Source of the DNA: Ilumatobacteraceae bacterium
GTDB lineage: Bacteria > Actinomycetota > Acidimicrobiia > Acidimicrobiales > Ilumatobacteraceae
Assembly: GCA_025463305.1 (NCBI GenBank)
Contig: JAOBWK010000075.1
Coordinates: forward strand, 24,095-88,094
Direction of reading: 5' to 3'
Length of the DNA stretch: 64,000 bases
Numbering within the stretch: position 1 is the stretch's first letter; every line of letters starts with the position of its first letter. Under the pieces are notes generated by a model. It did no database searches. It was not told the DNA's origin and was given only the letters and a program-made list of their open reading frames with translations. The position numbers and the translations under genes are program-made. Positions 35,101 to 43,279 of the stretch are shown here, piece after piece.

Positions 35101-36225
35101 GTGATCGTGGTGCGCGTGCTGGTGGGACTGCTCGGATTCGGGCTGGTGGTGTGGACCATCGGGTCCGCGGTGAAGACCGTCGTGCTGCCGCGTGCCACGT
35201 CGTCGGTGCTCACTCGCGCGACGTTCATCAACGTGCGCCGGGTGTTCGACGTGATCGCCGGCCCGCGTCAGACGTACGAGTTCCGCGACCGCATCCTCGC
35301 GATGTACTCACCGGTGGCGCTGCTCGCCCTCCCTGCGCTGTGGGTGGCGCTCGTGCTCACGGGCTTCATGGGCGTGTTCTGGGGGATGGGCGTGCGCCCG
35401 TGGTCGGAGTCGTTGATCATCTCCGGCTCGTCGCTGCTGACGCTCGGCTTCGATCGCCCCTTCGGCGTGTGGCGGACCGCAGTGTCGTTCGCCGAAGCCG
35501 GCATCGGGCTCGGCCTGGTGTCGCTGATGATCTCCTACCTGCCGAGCATCTACGCCAACTTCAGCCGGCGCGAGGCGCTCGTCGGGATGCTCGAGGTGCG
35601 TGCCGGACTACCGCCGAGCCCGTCCGAGCTGCTCGTCCGATACCACCGCATCGGCTGGGGTGACAAGGTCCACGACGATCTGCTGACCCGTTGGGAACAA
35701 TGGTTCATCGAGGTCGAGGAGAGCCACACCAGCCAGCCGTCGCTCGTGTTCTTCCGCTCGCCGCACCCGCAGCGGAGCTGGATCACGGCCGCCGGCTGCG
35801 TGCTCGACACGGCAGCGATCATCGCCTCGACGCTCGATCGCGAGCACGATGCGCAGGCCGACATCATGCTCCGCACCGGATGGTTCTGCCTGCGCCGGAT
35901 CTGCGACTTCTACGGGATCCAGTACGTCGCGGATCCCGCGCCCGACGATCCGATCTCGATCACGCGGGAGGACTTCGACATCGTGTGCGCGCAGCTCGCG
36001 GCAGCCGGAGTCGAGCTCAAGCCCGATCGCGATCAGTGCTGGCGCGACTTCGCCGGCTGGCGGGTCAACTACGACACTGCGCTCACGTCACTGTGCTCGC
36101 TGATCGATGCCCCGCCGGCGAAGTGGTCGAGCGACCGGGCTCCGATCAAGCGGATCAAGCCGAAGGTGTTCCGCAGTGACAAGAACCGGGTCAGCCGCAA
36201 CTGGTCCCGCAACTCGCTGGGCTGA
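35101..36225 (+). CDS. Channel-like membrane protein with two membrane segments and a pore-loop-like motif
   Basis: 374 residues from GTG. Hydrophobic segments lie at about 3-23, 70-93 and 126-150. Between the last two sits ISGSSLLTLGFDRP (107-120), which resembles the pore loop of two-TM K+ channels (TLGYGD) without the exact filter. The 220-residue cytoplasmic C-terminus has no known domain, but is rich in Trp and contains a run of basic residues at the end (KRIKPKVF). It may be an ion channel or a sensor. It is divergent from the SARP regulator. Confidence 0.65.
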   Translation: MIVVRVLVGLLGFGLVVWTIGSAVKTVVLPRATSSVLTRATFINVRRVFDVIAGPRQTYEFRDRILAMYSPVALLALPALWVALVLTGFMGVFWGMGVRPWSESLIISGSSLLTLGFDRPFGVWRTAVSFAEAGIGLGLVSLMISYLPSIYANFSRREALVGMLEVRAGLPPSPSELLVRYHRIGWGDKVHDDLLTRWEQWFIEVEESHTSQPSLVFFRSPHPQRSWITAAGCVLDTAAIIASTLDREHDAQADIMLRTGWFCLRRICDFYGIQYVADPAPDDPISITREDFDIVCAQLAAAGVELKPDRDQCWRDFAGWRVNYDTALTSLCSLIDAPPAKWSSDRAPIKRIKPKVFRSDKNRVSRNWSRNSLG

Positions 36226-36313
36226 CCCCGCCGACGGGTCCGCAAGCGAAACCGCACAGAAGGGGCCGAAGCTCGTACACGTCCTGGCTGCGGCGGCCGC
36301 TCCTGGCACAAAC

Positions 36314-36370
36314 CGCGCCCACGGGCGCGATCTGTGCGGGAACGTCGCGCAGATCCACCCCGTGGGCGCG
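36314..36370. repeat. Compound palindrome (long imperfect hairpin)
   Basis: The outer arms CGCGCCCACGGG (36314-36325) and CCCGTGGGCGCG (36359-36370) are perfect complements over 12 bp. Inside, after a 3-nt internal loop, GATCTGTGCG (36329-36338) pairs with CGCGCAGATC (36346-36355) over 10 bp with one G-T pair and a 7-nt loop. It could end transcription from both sides or act as a mobile repeat. Confidence 0.7.
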
Positions 36371-36484
36371 AAACGGGCGGGACGCGACGGACCCGGCCGA
36401 CCTGGTGCGAGCGAGGAGCGCCCCCTTCGCTGCTCGTTCCGCGCACGAGTGCGCGAACTGAGCAACCTGTCCGCGCACATCGCG

Positions 36485-36517
36485 CACGCGTGAACGATCT
36501 GTGCGGCCCGAGCGGCC
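36485..36517 (+). repeat. Dispersed intergenic module, copy A
   Basis: A 33-nt segment matching 29 of 33 positions at 50269-50301. The shared core reads CGATCTG-Y-GCGG followed by CCGAG-M-GGCC, preceded by CACGCGTG. A shorter relative lies at 36320-36340. Confidence 0.65.
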
Positions 36518-36546
36518 TCCCACTGGTGTGGCCGCCGACGCCCGGC

Positions 36547-37407
36547 TCAGCCGGTGACGCCGACGCTGATCGCGATCGAGATCAGGCCGACGGCGACGGG
36601 GGCGGCGTAGATGGCCCACTTGGGGACGGGCTTCCACTTCGGGGCCATCATCACCATGCTGCAGGCCACGCCGGCGACGATGCCACCGAGGTGGCCGCCG
36701 ATCGAGATGCCGCCGATGACGAAGGTGAGCACGAGGTTGATCGCGAGCGTGCGGCCGATGCCGGTCTGCATGATGTTGATGCCCTGACGATGCATGGAGA
36801 AGGCGGCGGCGGCCATCAGCCCGAAGATCGCGCCGGAGGCCCCTCCGCTGATCGCGTTCTGGTTGATGATCAGCACGCCGGCCGATCCGCCGAGCAGGCA
36901 GGCGAAGTAGATGAGCGTGAACTTGGCCCGGCCGAGGTTGCGCTCGAGCAGCTGGCCGAGCAGGTACAGCAGGTACATGTTCAGCGCGATGTGGAGCACG
37001 CCGAAGTGCAGGAAGCCGCTCGTGACCAGGGTGTACCAGTGATGGGTCTGGTGCAGCACGTCGCGGTTCAGGCCGAGGTCGTACTGCTGCTTCGAGACCG
37101 TTCCGTCGCCGCCGATGCCGCCGCCGAGCGTGGACGTGTCCTTGGCGCCGACGTACAGGAACACCAGGATGTTCGCCGCCATCAGCAGGTACGTCATCAG
37201 CACGGGCTGGCGGGCGTTGGCGTACTTGACGCGGGTCTTCAGGTCGGGCTGGGCGGCCTTGGCGCAATCGAGGCAGTGCGATCCGACCTGGGCCTGGATC
37301 AGGCAGTCGCTGCACGCCGGCTTGCCGCAGCGGGTGCAGCGGCGACCGGTCTCACGGTCCGGGTGGCGGTAGCAATGCGTGATCGTAGGCGGCTGAGGCA
37401 ACGACAT
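36547..37407 (-). CDS. Rhomboid family intramembrane serine protease with N-terminal zinc finger
   Basis: 286 residues. The cytoplasmic N-terminus carries a B-box-like zinc-binding Cys set (Cys 12, 24, 27, 32, 35, 45, 48). A six-helix rhomboid core follows: HFGVLHIALNMYLLYLLG (oxyanion His/Asn region), the nucleophile Ser191 in GGASGAIFG and the general base His239 in SIGGHLGG. It cleaves transmembrane substrates within the membrane; its targets are unknown. It is the last of a run CPBP - DUF971 - rhomboid on the minus strand, with 21 nt to DUF971. Confidence 0.93.
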   Translation of the reverse strand: MSLPQPPTITHCYRHPDRETGRRCTRCGKPACSDCLIQAQVGSHCLDCAKAAQPDLKTRVKYANARQPVLMTYLLMAANILVFLYVGAKDTSTLGGGIGGDGTVSKQQYDLGLNRDVLHQTHHWYTLVTSGFLHFGVLHIALNMYLLYLLGQLLERNLGRAKFTLIYFACLLGGSAGVLIINQNAISGGASGAIFGLMAAAAFSMHRQGINIMQTGIGRTLAINLVLTFVIGGISIGGHLGGIVAGVACSMVMMAPKWKPVPKWAIYAAPVAVGLISIAISVGVTG

Positions 37408-37428
37408 GCGGGCCAGGGTACAGGCGAG

Positions 37429-37776
37429 TCAACGCTCGTCTTCGGCGGCCTCGATCGCGTGTTGGAAGCCGGTCTCCCACCATCGGCGCAGGTTCGCCCA
37501 GGCGTAGATGCCCGTGTCGTGGCCGTCGCTCCAGGTGATCGACACGCCCCACGCGCCGCTGAACGCGGCGTCGCGGATGGCGATCTCGTCGGACTGGCCG
37601 ACCCGCGGCCAGGCGACGCCGCCCCGCTCGCGGAACCCGCGGCAGGTGGCGCACGGGCAGGCCGCCCGGAGCTCGCCGACGCCGAACGTGCAGACCAGGC
37701 CGTCGTCGAACGTGATGACGACCTTCTCGGTGCGCTCGATCGTGACGTCGACGACGTCGGGCGCGTCGTTGCTCAC
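37429..37776 (-). CDS. DUF971 family protein
   Basis: 115 residues from GTG, matching the DUF971 domain also found at the N-terminus of gamma-butyrobetaine hydroxylase. VTFDDG appears as VITFDDGLVCTFG, the Cys-rich loop is CPCATCRGFRERG, and YAWANLRRWW is near the end. The cysteines may hold zinc or an iron-sulfur centre. The GTG overlaps the stop of the CPBP gene by 4 nt, so translation is coupled. The function is not known. Confidence 0.82.
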   Translation of the reverse strand: MSNDAPDVVDVTIERTEKVVITFDDGLVCTFGVGELRAACPCATCRGFRERGGVAWPRVGQSDEIAIRDAAFSGAWGVSITWSDGHDTGIYAWANLRRWWETGFQHAIEAAEDER

Positions 37777-38432
37777 TGGAACGCCGCCACGATGACGACC
37801 ACGATCACGAAGCCGACGATCAGCGCGTTGTACGTGGTGTGCGCGCGGGCCGATTCGATCGTCGCGGCGCCGGCCGAGCCCGTGGCGGCGTACGACCGCA
37901 GGTAGGTCTGCATGAAGTACGCCCCGCCGATGCTGAGCGCGATCGCGGTGCCGATGGGGATGCCGATGAGGGTGTGCACCAGCCCGAACTGCACGACCTT
38001 GAGCGCCCGCTTGCGCTGGCTCCAGTGCTCCGCGCCGCGCCGGAACATCTGCTCCTCGGCGTAGGCGAACAACGGCAGCGCGGGGATGAGCAGCAACAGG
38101 AACAGCGCCGGGACGAGCCACTCCCACACGGTGCCGCTGGTCGAGTCGCTCGATCCGAACACGGGGTTGCCCTGGCCGCCGATGGCCGTCCACCAGCCCC
38201 AGTCGAGGATCGGCAGGCGGATCAGCGTGGTGGCGACGACGATCACCCCGGACAGCACGAACGGCACCGGCCAGACGTGACGCCAGCCGATCTTCGACAC
38301 GATGATCCGTGCCGTGGCGCGCCCGTCGCCGCTCATCGAACGCCGCAACCCGTTGAACAATCGTGCGCCGACGAACGTCAGCACGGCCACCGTGAGCACG
38401 TCGTCGAAGTGGCTGTCGAGCTCGGCGATCAC
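37773..38432 (-). CDS. CPBP family intramembrane metalloprotease-like protein
   Basis: 219 residues from GTG with about five hydrophobic helices. EEQMFRRG matches the EExxxR motif 1 of the CPBP (CAAX protease / bacteriocin-processing) family, and QFGLVH gives the FxxxH motif 2. Members cleave prenylated or other peptides or control regulators in the membrane. Placement with a rhomboid protease two genes on is notable. The soluble loop between helices 2 and 3 (GGQGNPVFGSSDSTSG) is longer than usual. Confidence 0.72.
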   Translation of the reverse strand: MIAELDSHFDDVLTVAVLTFVGARLFNGLRRSMSGDGRATARIIVSKIGWRHVWPVPFVLSGVIVVATTLIRLPILDWGWWTAIGGQGNPVFGSSDSTSGTVWEWLVPALFLLLLIPALPLFAYAEEQMFRRGAEHWSQRKRALKVVQFGLVHTLIGIPIGTAIALSIGGAYFMQTYLRSYAATGSAGAATIESARAHTTYNALIVGFVIVVVIVAAFQ

Positions 38433-38455
38433 CGGCTCAGTGTATGAACCCGACG

Positions 38456-40519
38456 TCAGATGGGGGTGGGTGCCGGGAAGTCGGACTTGCGGCCGGCGCG
38501 GGCGGAGGCGGCGAACGCGTCGGCCGGGCAGGGCTCGCCGAACAGGAACCCCTGGGCCATGTCGCAGCCGAGCATCTTCAACCGGTACAGCTGATCCGGG
38601 GCGGTGACCCACTCGGCCACCACCACCATGTCGAGCGCGTGGGCGAGCTGGATGATGGAGCGCACGATGGGATCGTTGCCCTCGTCGTTGCCGAGGCTGG
38701 AGGCAATGGAGCCGTCGAGCTTCAGCGTGTCGGCGCGGTAGTCACGCAACGCGGTGAGCGAGGAGACGCCGGTGCCGAAGTTGTCGAGTGCGATGTTGAC
38801 GCCGAACCGGCGCAGCGTCTGCAGCGCCCGCATCGTGGTGGGCTGATCGGCGTAGAGCGTGTCCTCGTCGAAGTCGAGCGTCAGCTGCTGGGGCAGCAGG
38901 TCGAGCTCGCGGATGGTGTGGCTGACCCGTTCGACGAACGCGCCCTCCGCCATCTGCCGCCCGCTGACGTTGACGTGCACGCTGAACGAGCGCTCGACCA
39001 GGCCGGCGTCGATCCAGGCGCGGGCGTCGACGCACGCCTGGCGGATGACCCAGTCGCCCATCGGCACGATGGCGCCGCTCTCCTCGGCGAGCGACACGAA
39101 GTCGCTCGGCATGAGCAGCCCGCGTTCGGGGTGGTTCCAGCGCAGCAGCGCCTCGGCCGCCACCATCCGCCCGGTGTGGGTGGAGACGATCGGCTGGTAG
39201 GCCAGGCGCAGCTGGTCGGCGGCGATGGCCTGCTCGAGCGACGCCGACAGCACCTTGCGGTCGCGGGCGGCCCGACTCATCTCGGCGGTGAACAGCTCGC
39301 AGCGCGAACGGCCGCGCCGTTTGGCCCGGTACATCGCCGTGTCGGCGTTGCGGACGAGCGCCAACGCCTCATCCGTCGTCGTGGCCTCGAGCGGGTTGGC
39401 GGGGTCGGACAACGCGACACCGATGCTGACGCTGAGGTCGACTTCGACGCCGTTGAGCATCAGCCGGCCGGTGAGGGCTTCGCGGACCCGGTCGGCGACC
39501 TCGAGCGCGCTCTGCTCGTCGATGCCCCCGTCGCACAGCACGACGAACTCGTCGCCGCCGATGCGGGCGATCACGTCGGCCGGACGGGTGGCCGAGGCCA
39601 GCCGGCCGGCGATGGTGGCGAGGAGGAGGTCGCCGACGTCGTGGCCGACGTTGTCGTTGACGTCCTTCAGCCGGTCGAGGTCGAGGAACAGCACGGCGAT
39701 CTGGTCGCGCTGGTGGCGGGCTCGGTCGAGCGATTCGGCGAGGGTGCGCAGCAGGAGCACGCGGTTGGGCAGCCCGGTCAGCGCATCGTGGGTGGCCTGG
39801 TGCTGCAGGGCGTTCTGCACCTGCTTCGACGTCGTGACGTCGCGCATCTGCCCGGCCCAGAACTCGATCGCCCCATCGGGGGCGCGCTGGACGTACACGG
39901 TGACGTTCAGGGTGCGGGTCAGGCCGTTCGGGCCGCGGTAGATCGCCTCGCCCGTCCAGTCACCACTCTCCGTGTGGTTGATGGCCTCACGCGGGATCTG
40001 GTCGCGCAGCGTCTGCAGCAGCGTGCGCAGCGCCGGCTCGCGGATGAGGTCCACCGCGTCATCGACGTCGAACAGCGCGCGGGCCGCCGCGTTGGTGAAC
40101 GTGGGCGCGCCGTGACGATCGATGATGAGCACGGCGTCGGGGCTCGCGGCGAGGAGCCCGGTGAGCCGCTCGCTGATCTCGCGCTGGTGCTGTTCTTCGG
40201 TGATGTCGGCGATGGAGCCGAAGTAGCCGAGCTGCTGGCCGAACGCGTCGATCTTCGGACGAGCGTCGAGGCGCAGCCAGACCAGCTTGTTCGCGCTGGT
40301 CCAGACCCTGAACACGAGTGTGATGTCCTCGCCGGCCTCACGCTGGCGCCGCCAGGTGACCTCCGACGCTGCTCGATCAGCCGGGTGGGCGTTGCCCCAC
40401 GGTGCAGCTCCGGAGGGGATCGCCGCTCCGCCGAGAGCGAGCGCCCGGAAGGACTCGTCGGCCGAGAGCAACCGTCCGGTGACGTCGGTCTCGAAGAGGC
40501 CAACGGGAAGCGAACTCAT
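38456..40519 (-). CDS. PAS-PAS-GGDEF-EAL cyclic-di-GMP signalling protein
   Basis: 687 residues. Two PAS domains (about 1-245, the second starting LLAASPDAVLIIDRHGAP) precede a GGDEF domain with intact RIGGDEFVVL and HDALTGLPNRVLLL. An EAL domain follows, starting AAEALLRWNHPERG. The cyclase site looks active. The EAL part departs from consensus: DNFGTG for DDFGTG, LTLDFDED where LELEITE is usual, and AEWVT for AEGVE. ATG at 40519 is preferred to one 39 nt earlier because the codons between are unlike the gene (GGA, GAA, GTA). There are no membrane helices, so it is a cytoplasmic sensor. Confidence 0.93.
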   Translation of the reverse strand: MSSLPVGLFETDVTGRLLSADESFRALALGGAAIPSGAAPWGNAHPADRAASEVTWRRQREAGEDITLVFRVWTSANKLVWLRLDARPKIDAFGQQLGYFGSIADITEEQHQREISERLTGLLAASPDAVLIIDRHGAPTFTNAAARALFDVDDAVDLIREPALRTLLQTLRDQIPREAINHTESGDWTGEAIYRGPNGLTRTLNVTVYVQRAPDGAIEFWAGQMRDVTTSKQVQNALQHQATHDALTGLPNRVLLLRTLAESLDRARHQRDQIAVLFLDLDRLKDVNDNVGHDVGDLLLATIAGRLASATRPADVIARIGGDEFVVLCDGGIDEQSALEVADRVREALTGRLMLNGVEVDLSVSIGVALSDPANPLEATTTDEALALVRNADTAMYRAKRRGRSRCELFTAEMSRAARDRKVLSASLEQAIAADQLRLAYQPIVSTHTGRMVAAEALLRWNHPERGLLMPSDFVSLAEESGAIVPMGDWVIRQACVDARAWIDAGLVERSFSVHVNVSGRQMAEGAFVERVSHTIRELDLLPQQLTLDFDEDTLYADQPTTMRALQTLRRFGVNIALDNFGTGVSSLTALRDYRADTLKLDGSIASSLGNDEGNDPIVRSIIQLAHALDMVVVAEWVTAPDQLYRLKMLGCDMAQGFLFGEPCPADAFAASARAGRKSDFPAPTPI

Positions 40520-40596
40520 GTGCAGTACATCTTCCTCTCCCGTCGCGACCACCGTCATTTCTACTCGATGGATCGGCCCATTGGCTCAAGACTTGG

Positions 40597-41241
40597 TCAA
40601 GGTGTCGCGTACACACCCGTCACCTGAGCTGCCCCGATGGCCGAGGAATCGATGACGGACTGCAGGTCGGAGGCACTCGAACCGGTGGGCAGCTCGACCT
40701 GCTGGCTCAGCGCGTAGAGGGTGGCGCGGTAGTGGTGCGTGGCCCCCGCCGGCGGGCACGGACCCTTGTAGCCGACCGACGGAACGGTCGCCGTGCTGAA
40801 CCCGTTCAGGCCCTCGATGGCGCCGACCGGAGCGGATCCCTGGGGGATCGACGGGTTCGTCGGGTCGAGCCCGGCGATGATCCAGTGCACGAAGTTGTTC
40901 GCGTCGGTGTCGACGAGCTCGAGCGCCATCTCCACCGTGCCGTCGGGTGCGCCGAGCCAGCTCACGGCCGGGCTGACGTCGGCGCCGTTGCAGGTGTAGG
41001 TGGCATCGATCGCGCCACCGTCGGCCCACGGCATGTGCAGCACAAAGGCCAGCGCCGGCGCATCGGTCACCGGGACGTACGCCGTCGCCACCGTCGAGGT
41101 GGTGGCCGGCACCGTCGTGGTGGTGGGCGTGTAGACGCTCTGGTTCTGCGACGGCAACGCGGGGCGCAGGGTGCGGCCGTCGCTGTTGCAGGCGGCGAGG
41201 CCGACGACGGTCAGGACACAGCAGCAGACTCGGAAGCGCAC
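40597..41241 (-). CDS. YbhB/PEBP family lipoprotein
   Basis: 214 residues from GTG. The lipobox LAAC ends a short signal peptide with an unusual CCC run. A Thr-rich linker (TPTTTTVPATTSTVATA) leads to a phosphatidylethanolamine-binding-protein fold: NGADVSPAVSWLGAPDG, LELVDTDANNFVHWIIAGL and YKGPCPPAGATHHYRATLYAL are the anion-pocket blocks. It is probably displayed on the outer face of the membrane. Ligand and role are unknown for bacterial members. It is divergent from mca. Confidence 0.88.
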   Translation of the reverse strand: MRFRVCCCVLTVVGLAACNSDGRTLRPALPSQNQSVYTPTTTTVPATTSTVATAYVPVTDAPALAFVLHMPWADGGAIDATYTCNGADVSPAVSWLGAPDGTVEMALELVDTDANNFVHWIIAGLDPTNPSIPQGSAPVGAIEGLNGFSTATVPSVGYKGPCPPAGATHHYRATLYALSQQVELPTGSSASDLQSVIDSSAIGAAQVTGVYATP

Positions 41242-41299
41242 GGGGCCAGAGCCTACGGGGCCGGGCCTCCCCTCACGGCGCGGCCGGTATCGTGTCGTG

Positions 41300-42223
41300 G
41301 TGCCCGAACAGCAACGCTGCATCCTGACGGTCCACGCCCATCCCGACGATGAGGCCTCCAAGGGCGCGCCGACGCTGGCGATGTACCACGCGGCCGGCGT
41401 TCGCACCGTGCTGGTGTGCTGCACCGGCGGCGAAGAGGGCGATCTCCAAAACCCGAAGCTGCGCGCGGAGGGTGGTCCTTTCTTCGGGCTGACACCCGAG
41501 CAGGACAAGGCCAAGATGGCTGAGCTGCGCCCGCTCGAGCTGGCCGAGTCGGCGCGCATCATCGGCTTCGACGAGGTCGACATGCTCGGCTACCGCGACT
41601 CGGGCATGGCCGACACGGAGCCGAACAACAACCCGGCCTCGTTCCACATGGCCCCCCTCGACGAGGCCACCGGGCGGCTGGTGGCCACGATCCGCCGCAA
41701 CCGTCCGCAGGTGCTCATCACCTACAGCGACGATCAGTCCGGCTACCCGCATCCCGACCACCTGAAGGTGTACGACATCTCCGTGCTCGCCTTCGAGCGC
41801 GCCGGCGATCCGGAGTGGTACCCCGAAGCGGGCGAGCCGTTCCAGCCGTCGAAGATGTACTACACGACCTGGTCGAAGGGCCGCATGCTCGCCATCCATC
41901 AGGCGATGATCGACCTGCGTGGCTCCTCGCCCTTCGACGACAAGTGGATGGACCGTCCCGACAACGACGACCGGATCACCACCAAGATCGACGTGAGTGG
42001 CTACATGTGGGCGCGCACGCTGGCGCTGAAGGCCCATGCCACCCAGGTGGATCCCGAGGAGTCGTGGTGGTTCGGGCTCACCGACGAAGAGCTCGATGTC
42101 GTCTACCCGTACGAAGATTGGGTGCTCGGCCGCTCGCTGGTCGGCGATGTGCCGCCGGGCGAGATCGAGACCGACCTGTTCGCCGGCGTCACCAGCGATC
42201 AACCGTCGCGGAGCCTGTCGTGA
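41300..42223 (+). CDS. mca: Mycothiol S-conjugate amidase
   Basis: 307 residues of the PIG-L/LmbE deacetylase family, closer to Mca than to MshB. The zinc site is HAHPDDEASKG (H14, D17) and YPHPDHLK. TGGEEGDLQNP replaces the TGGERGE of mycobacterial Mca, GYRDSGM and AGEPFQPSKMYYTTW are Mca blocks, and ETDLFAGV ends the protein. It cleaves mycothiol conjugates to a mercapturic acid and GlcN-Ins during detoxification. Either of two adjacent GTGs (41297, 41300) may start it. It overlaps the next gene by 4 nt. Confidence 0.92.
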   Translation: MPEQQRCILTVHAHPDDEASKGAPTLAMYHAAGVRTVLVCCTGGEEGDLQNPKLRAEGGPFFGLTPEQDKAKMAELRPLELAESARIIGFDEVDMLGYRDSGMADTEPNNNPASFHMAPLDEATGRLVATIRRNRPQVLITYSDDQSGYPHPDHLKVYDISVLAFERAGDPEWYPEAGEPFQPSKMYYTTWSKGRMLAIHQAMIDLRGSSPFDDKWMDRPDNDDRITTKIDVSGYMWARTLALKAHATQVDPEESWWFGLTDEELDVVYPYEDWVLGRSLVGDVPPGEIETDLFAGVTSDQPSRSLS

Positions 42224-42468
42224 GCGGAGCGAGCGCCACGGTGCAGTACCGGGTCGCGTTCGGCAAGAAGGACGAAGTGGTCGAGGGGCCCGATGACGCC
42301 GATGTCGTGATCTCGGTCGGCGCCGCCGACGCCGGGCTCGATCCGCAGGTCGCGTTCATGCGCGGCAAGCTGAAGTCGACCGGGTCGACGGGTCAGCTGT
42401 TCGAGCTGTTCAAGACCGGTTCGGTGGCCGAGACGCTGGCCCGCATGGCGTCGCGCAGCGCCCTGTAG
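42220..42468 (+). CDS. Short SCP2 sterol-carrier-like protein
   Basis: 82 residues from a GTG overlapping the mca stop. AFMRGKLKSTGSTGQLFELF is the SCP2 signature helix-strand (the Gly-Lys-Leu block before the lipid tunnel), and DADVVISVGAAD the preceding strands. It is shorter than typical SCP2 domains (about 100 residues), lacking the first helix. It may bind acyl or sterol-like ligands. Its last 76 nt overlap the 3' end of the convergent ChbG-like gene. Confidence 0.7.
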   Translation: MSGASATVQYRVAFGKKDEVVEGPDDADVVISVGAADAGLDPQVAFMRGKLKSTGSTGQLFELFKTGSVAETLARMASRSAL

Positions 42469-43268
42469 CCGATCACCGTCGCGCCGCTGGCCGACAGCAG
42501 CTCGCGCAGATGAGGGTCGGTGGTGACGAGCGCGAGGTCGTCGATCCAGCCGGGCGCCGCGTCGGAGATCGCATGGACCTCGGGCGTGTCGATGGCCGGC
42601 TGCACGTGGATCTCGGTGACCCCGGGGGCGAGGTGCTCGATCGCCTCGTAGACCCGCTCGCGGCTGCCCGCCCGCCAGTCGTGGTCGAAGTGATCGGGGA
42701 ACAGCACGCCCTCGGCTGCGGCGAGGTCGCGGAACGGGAAGCCGGCCTGGTCCTTGGTGATGGTGGACGGCAGGCGGATCGGCAGCTGGAACTCGACGGC
42801 CAGCTCGAGGTAGACGTCGAAGAACTCCGGGCGCAACGTGATCGCGGTGAGGTGCGGGGCGAGGTGGGTGACGTCGATGTCCCACGCCAGGGCGCGCTCG
42901 ATCTGGGCCCGGCACTCACGCAGCACCTCCTCGGGGTCGGCGTGCTCCCACAGGTCGTCGACGCTGCGCGGGAATCCGGCCTCGCCGCTGTGCAGCGACG
43001 GTGCGTGGGTGATGGGACCCCAGCGATACGTGGGGTACTCGCAGTTGAGCGTGAGGTGCACGCCGATGTCGTCGGTCGGCACGATGTGCATCGCCGCGTG
43101 GCGGGCCCACGGTGCGGGCACCATCAGCGATGCGCACGAGGCCACGCCGTCGTGCAGCGCCGCGAACACGCCCTCGTTCGCCGCGTGGCAGGAGCCGAGA
43201 TCGTCGCACGAGATGATGACGAGACGGGCGTCAGCCGGGTGTCCCAGACGTTCGGCGAGGGTTTCCAT
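42393..43268 (-). CDS. ChbG/YdjC-type carbohydrate deacetylase family protein
   Basis: 291 residues of the ChbG/HpnK family. LVIISCDDLGSCHAANEGV has the metal-binding Asp pair, IGVHLTLNCE and THLAPHLT supply the His ligands, and EIHVQPAIDTPE is a late family block. It likely removes an acetyl group from a sugar such as an N-acetylhexosamine. It overlaps the SCP2 gene tail to tail by 76 nt, and the region past ATVIGYRAL falls in the overlap and is not conserved to my eye. A nuclease gene ends 11 nt upstream of its start. Confidence 0.85.
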   Translation of the reverse strand: METLAERLGHPADARLVIISCDDLGSCHAANEGVFAALHDGVASCASLMVPAPWARHAAMHIVPTDDIGVHLTLNCEYPTYRWGPITHAPSLHSGEAGFPRSVDDLWEHADPEEVLRECRAQIERALAWDIDVTHLAPHLTAITLRPEFFDVYLELAVEFQLPIRLPSTITKDQAGFPFRDLAAAEGVLFPDHFDHDWRAGSRERVYEAIEHLAPGVTEIHVQPAIDTPEVHAISDAAPGWIDDLALVTTDPHLRELLSASGATVIGYRALRDAMRASVSATEPVLNSSNS

Positions 43269-43279
43269 CGGCGTGGACG

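Larger units (their letters stand above)
36226..36546. other. 321-bp intergenic region with palindrome and repeat modules
   Basis: No gene was found between the channel-like gene and the rhomboid gene, which are convergent. The region holds a compound palindrome (36314-36370) and two copies of a short module containing CGATCTGTGCGG (36320-36340 and 36485-36517) that recurs near 50.27 kb. It also holds inverted pieces such as GCGCACGAGTGCGC (36441-36454). Confidence 0.7.
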
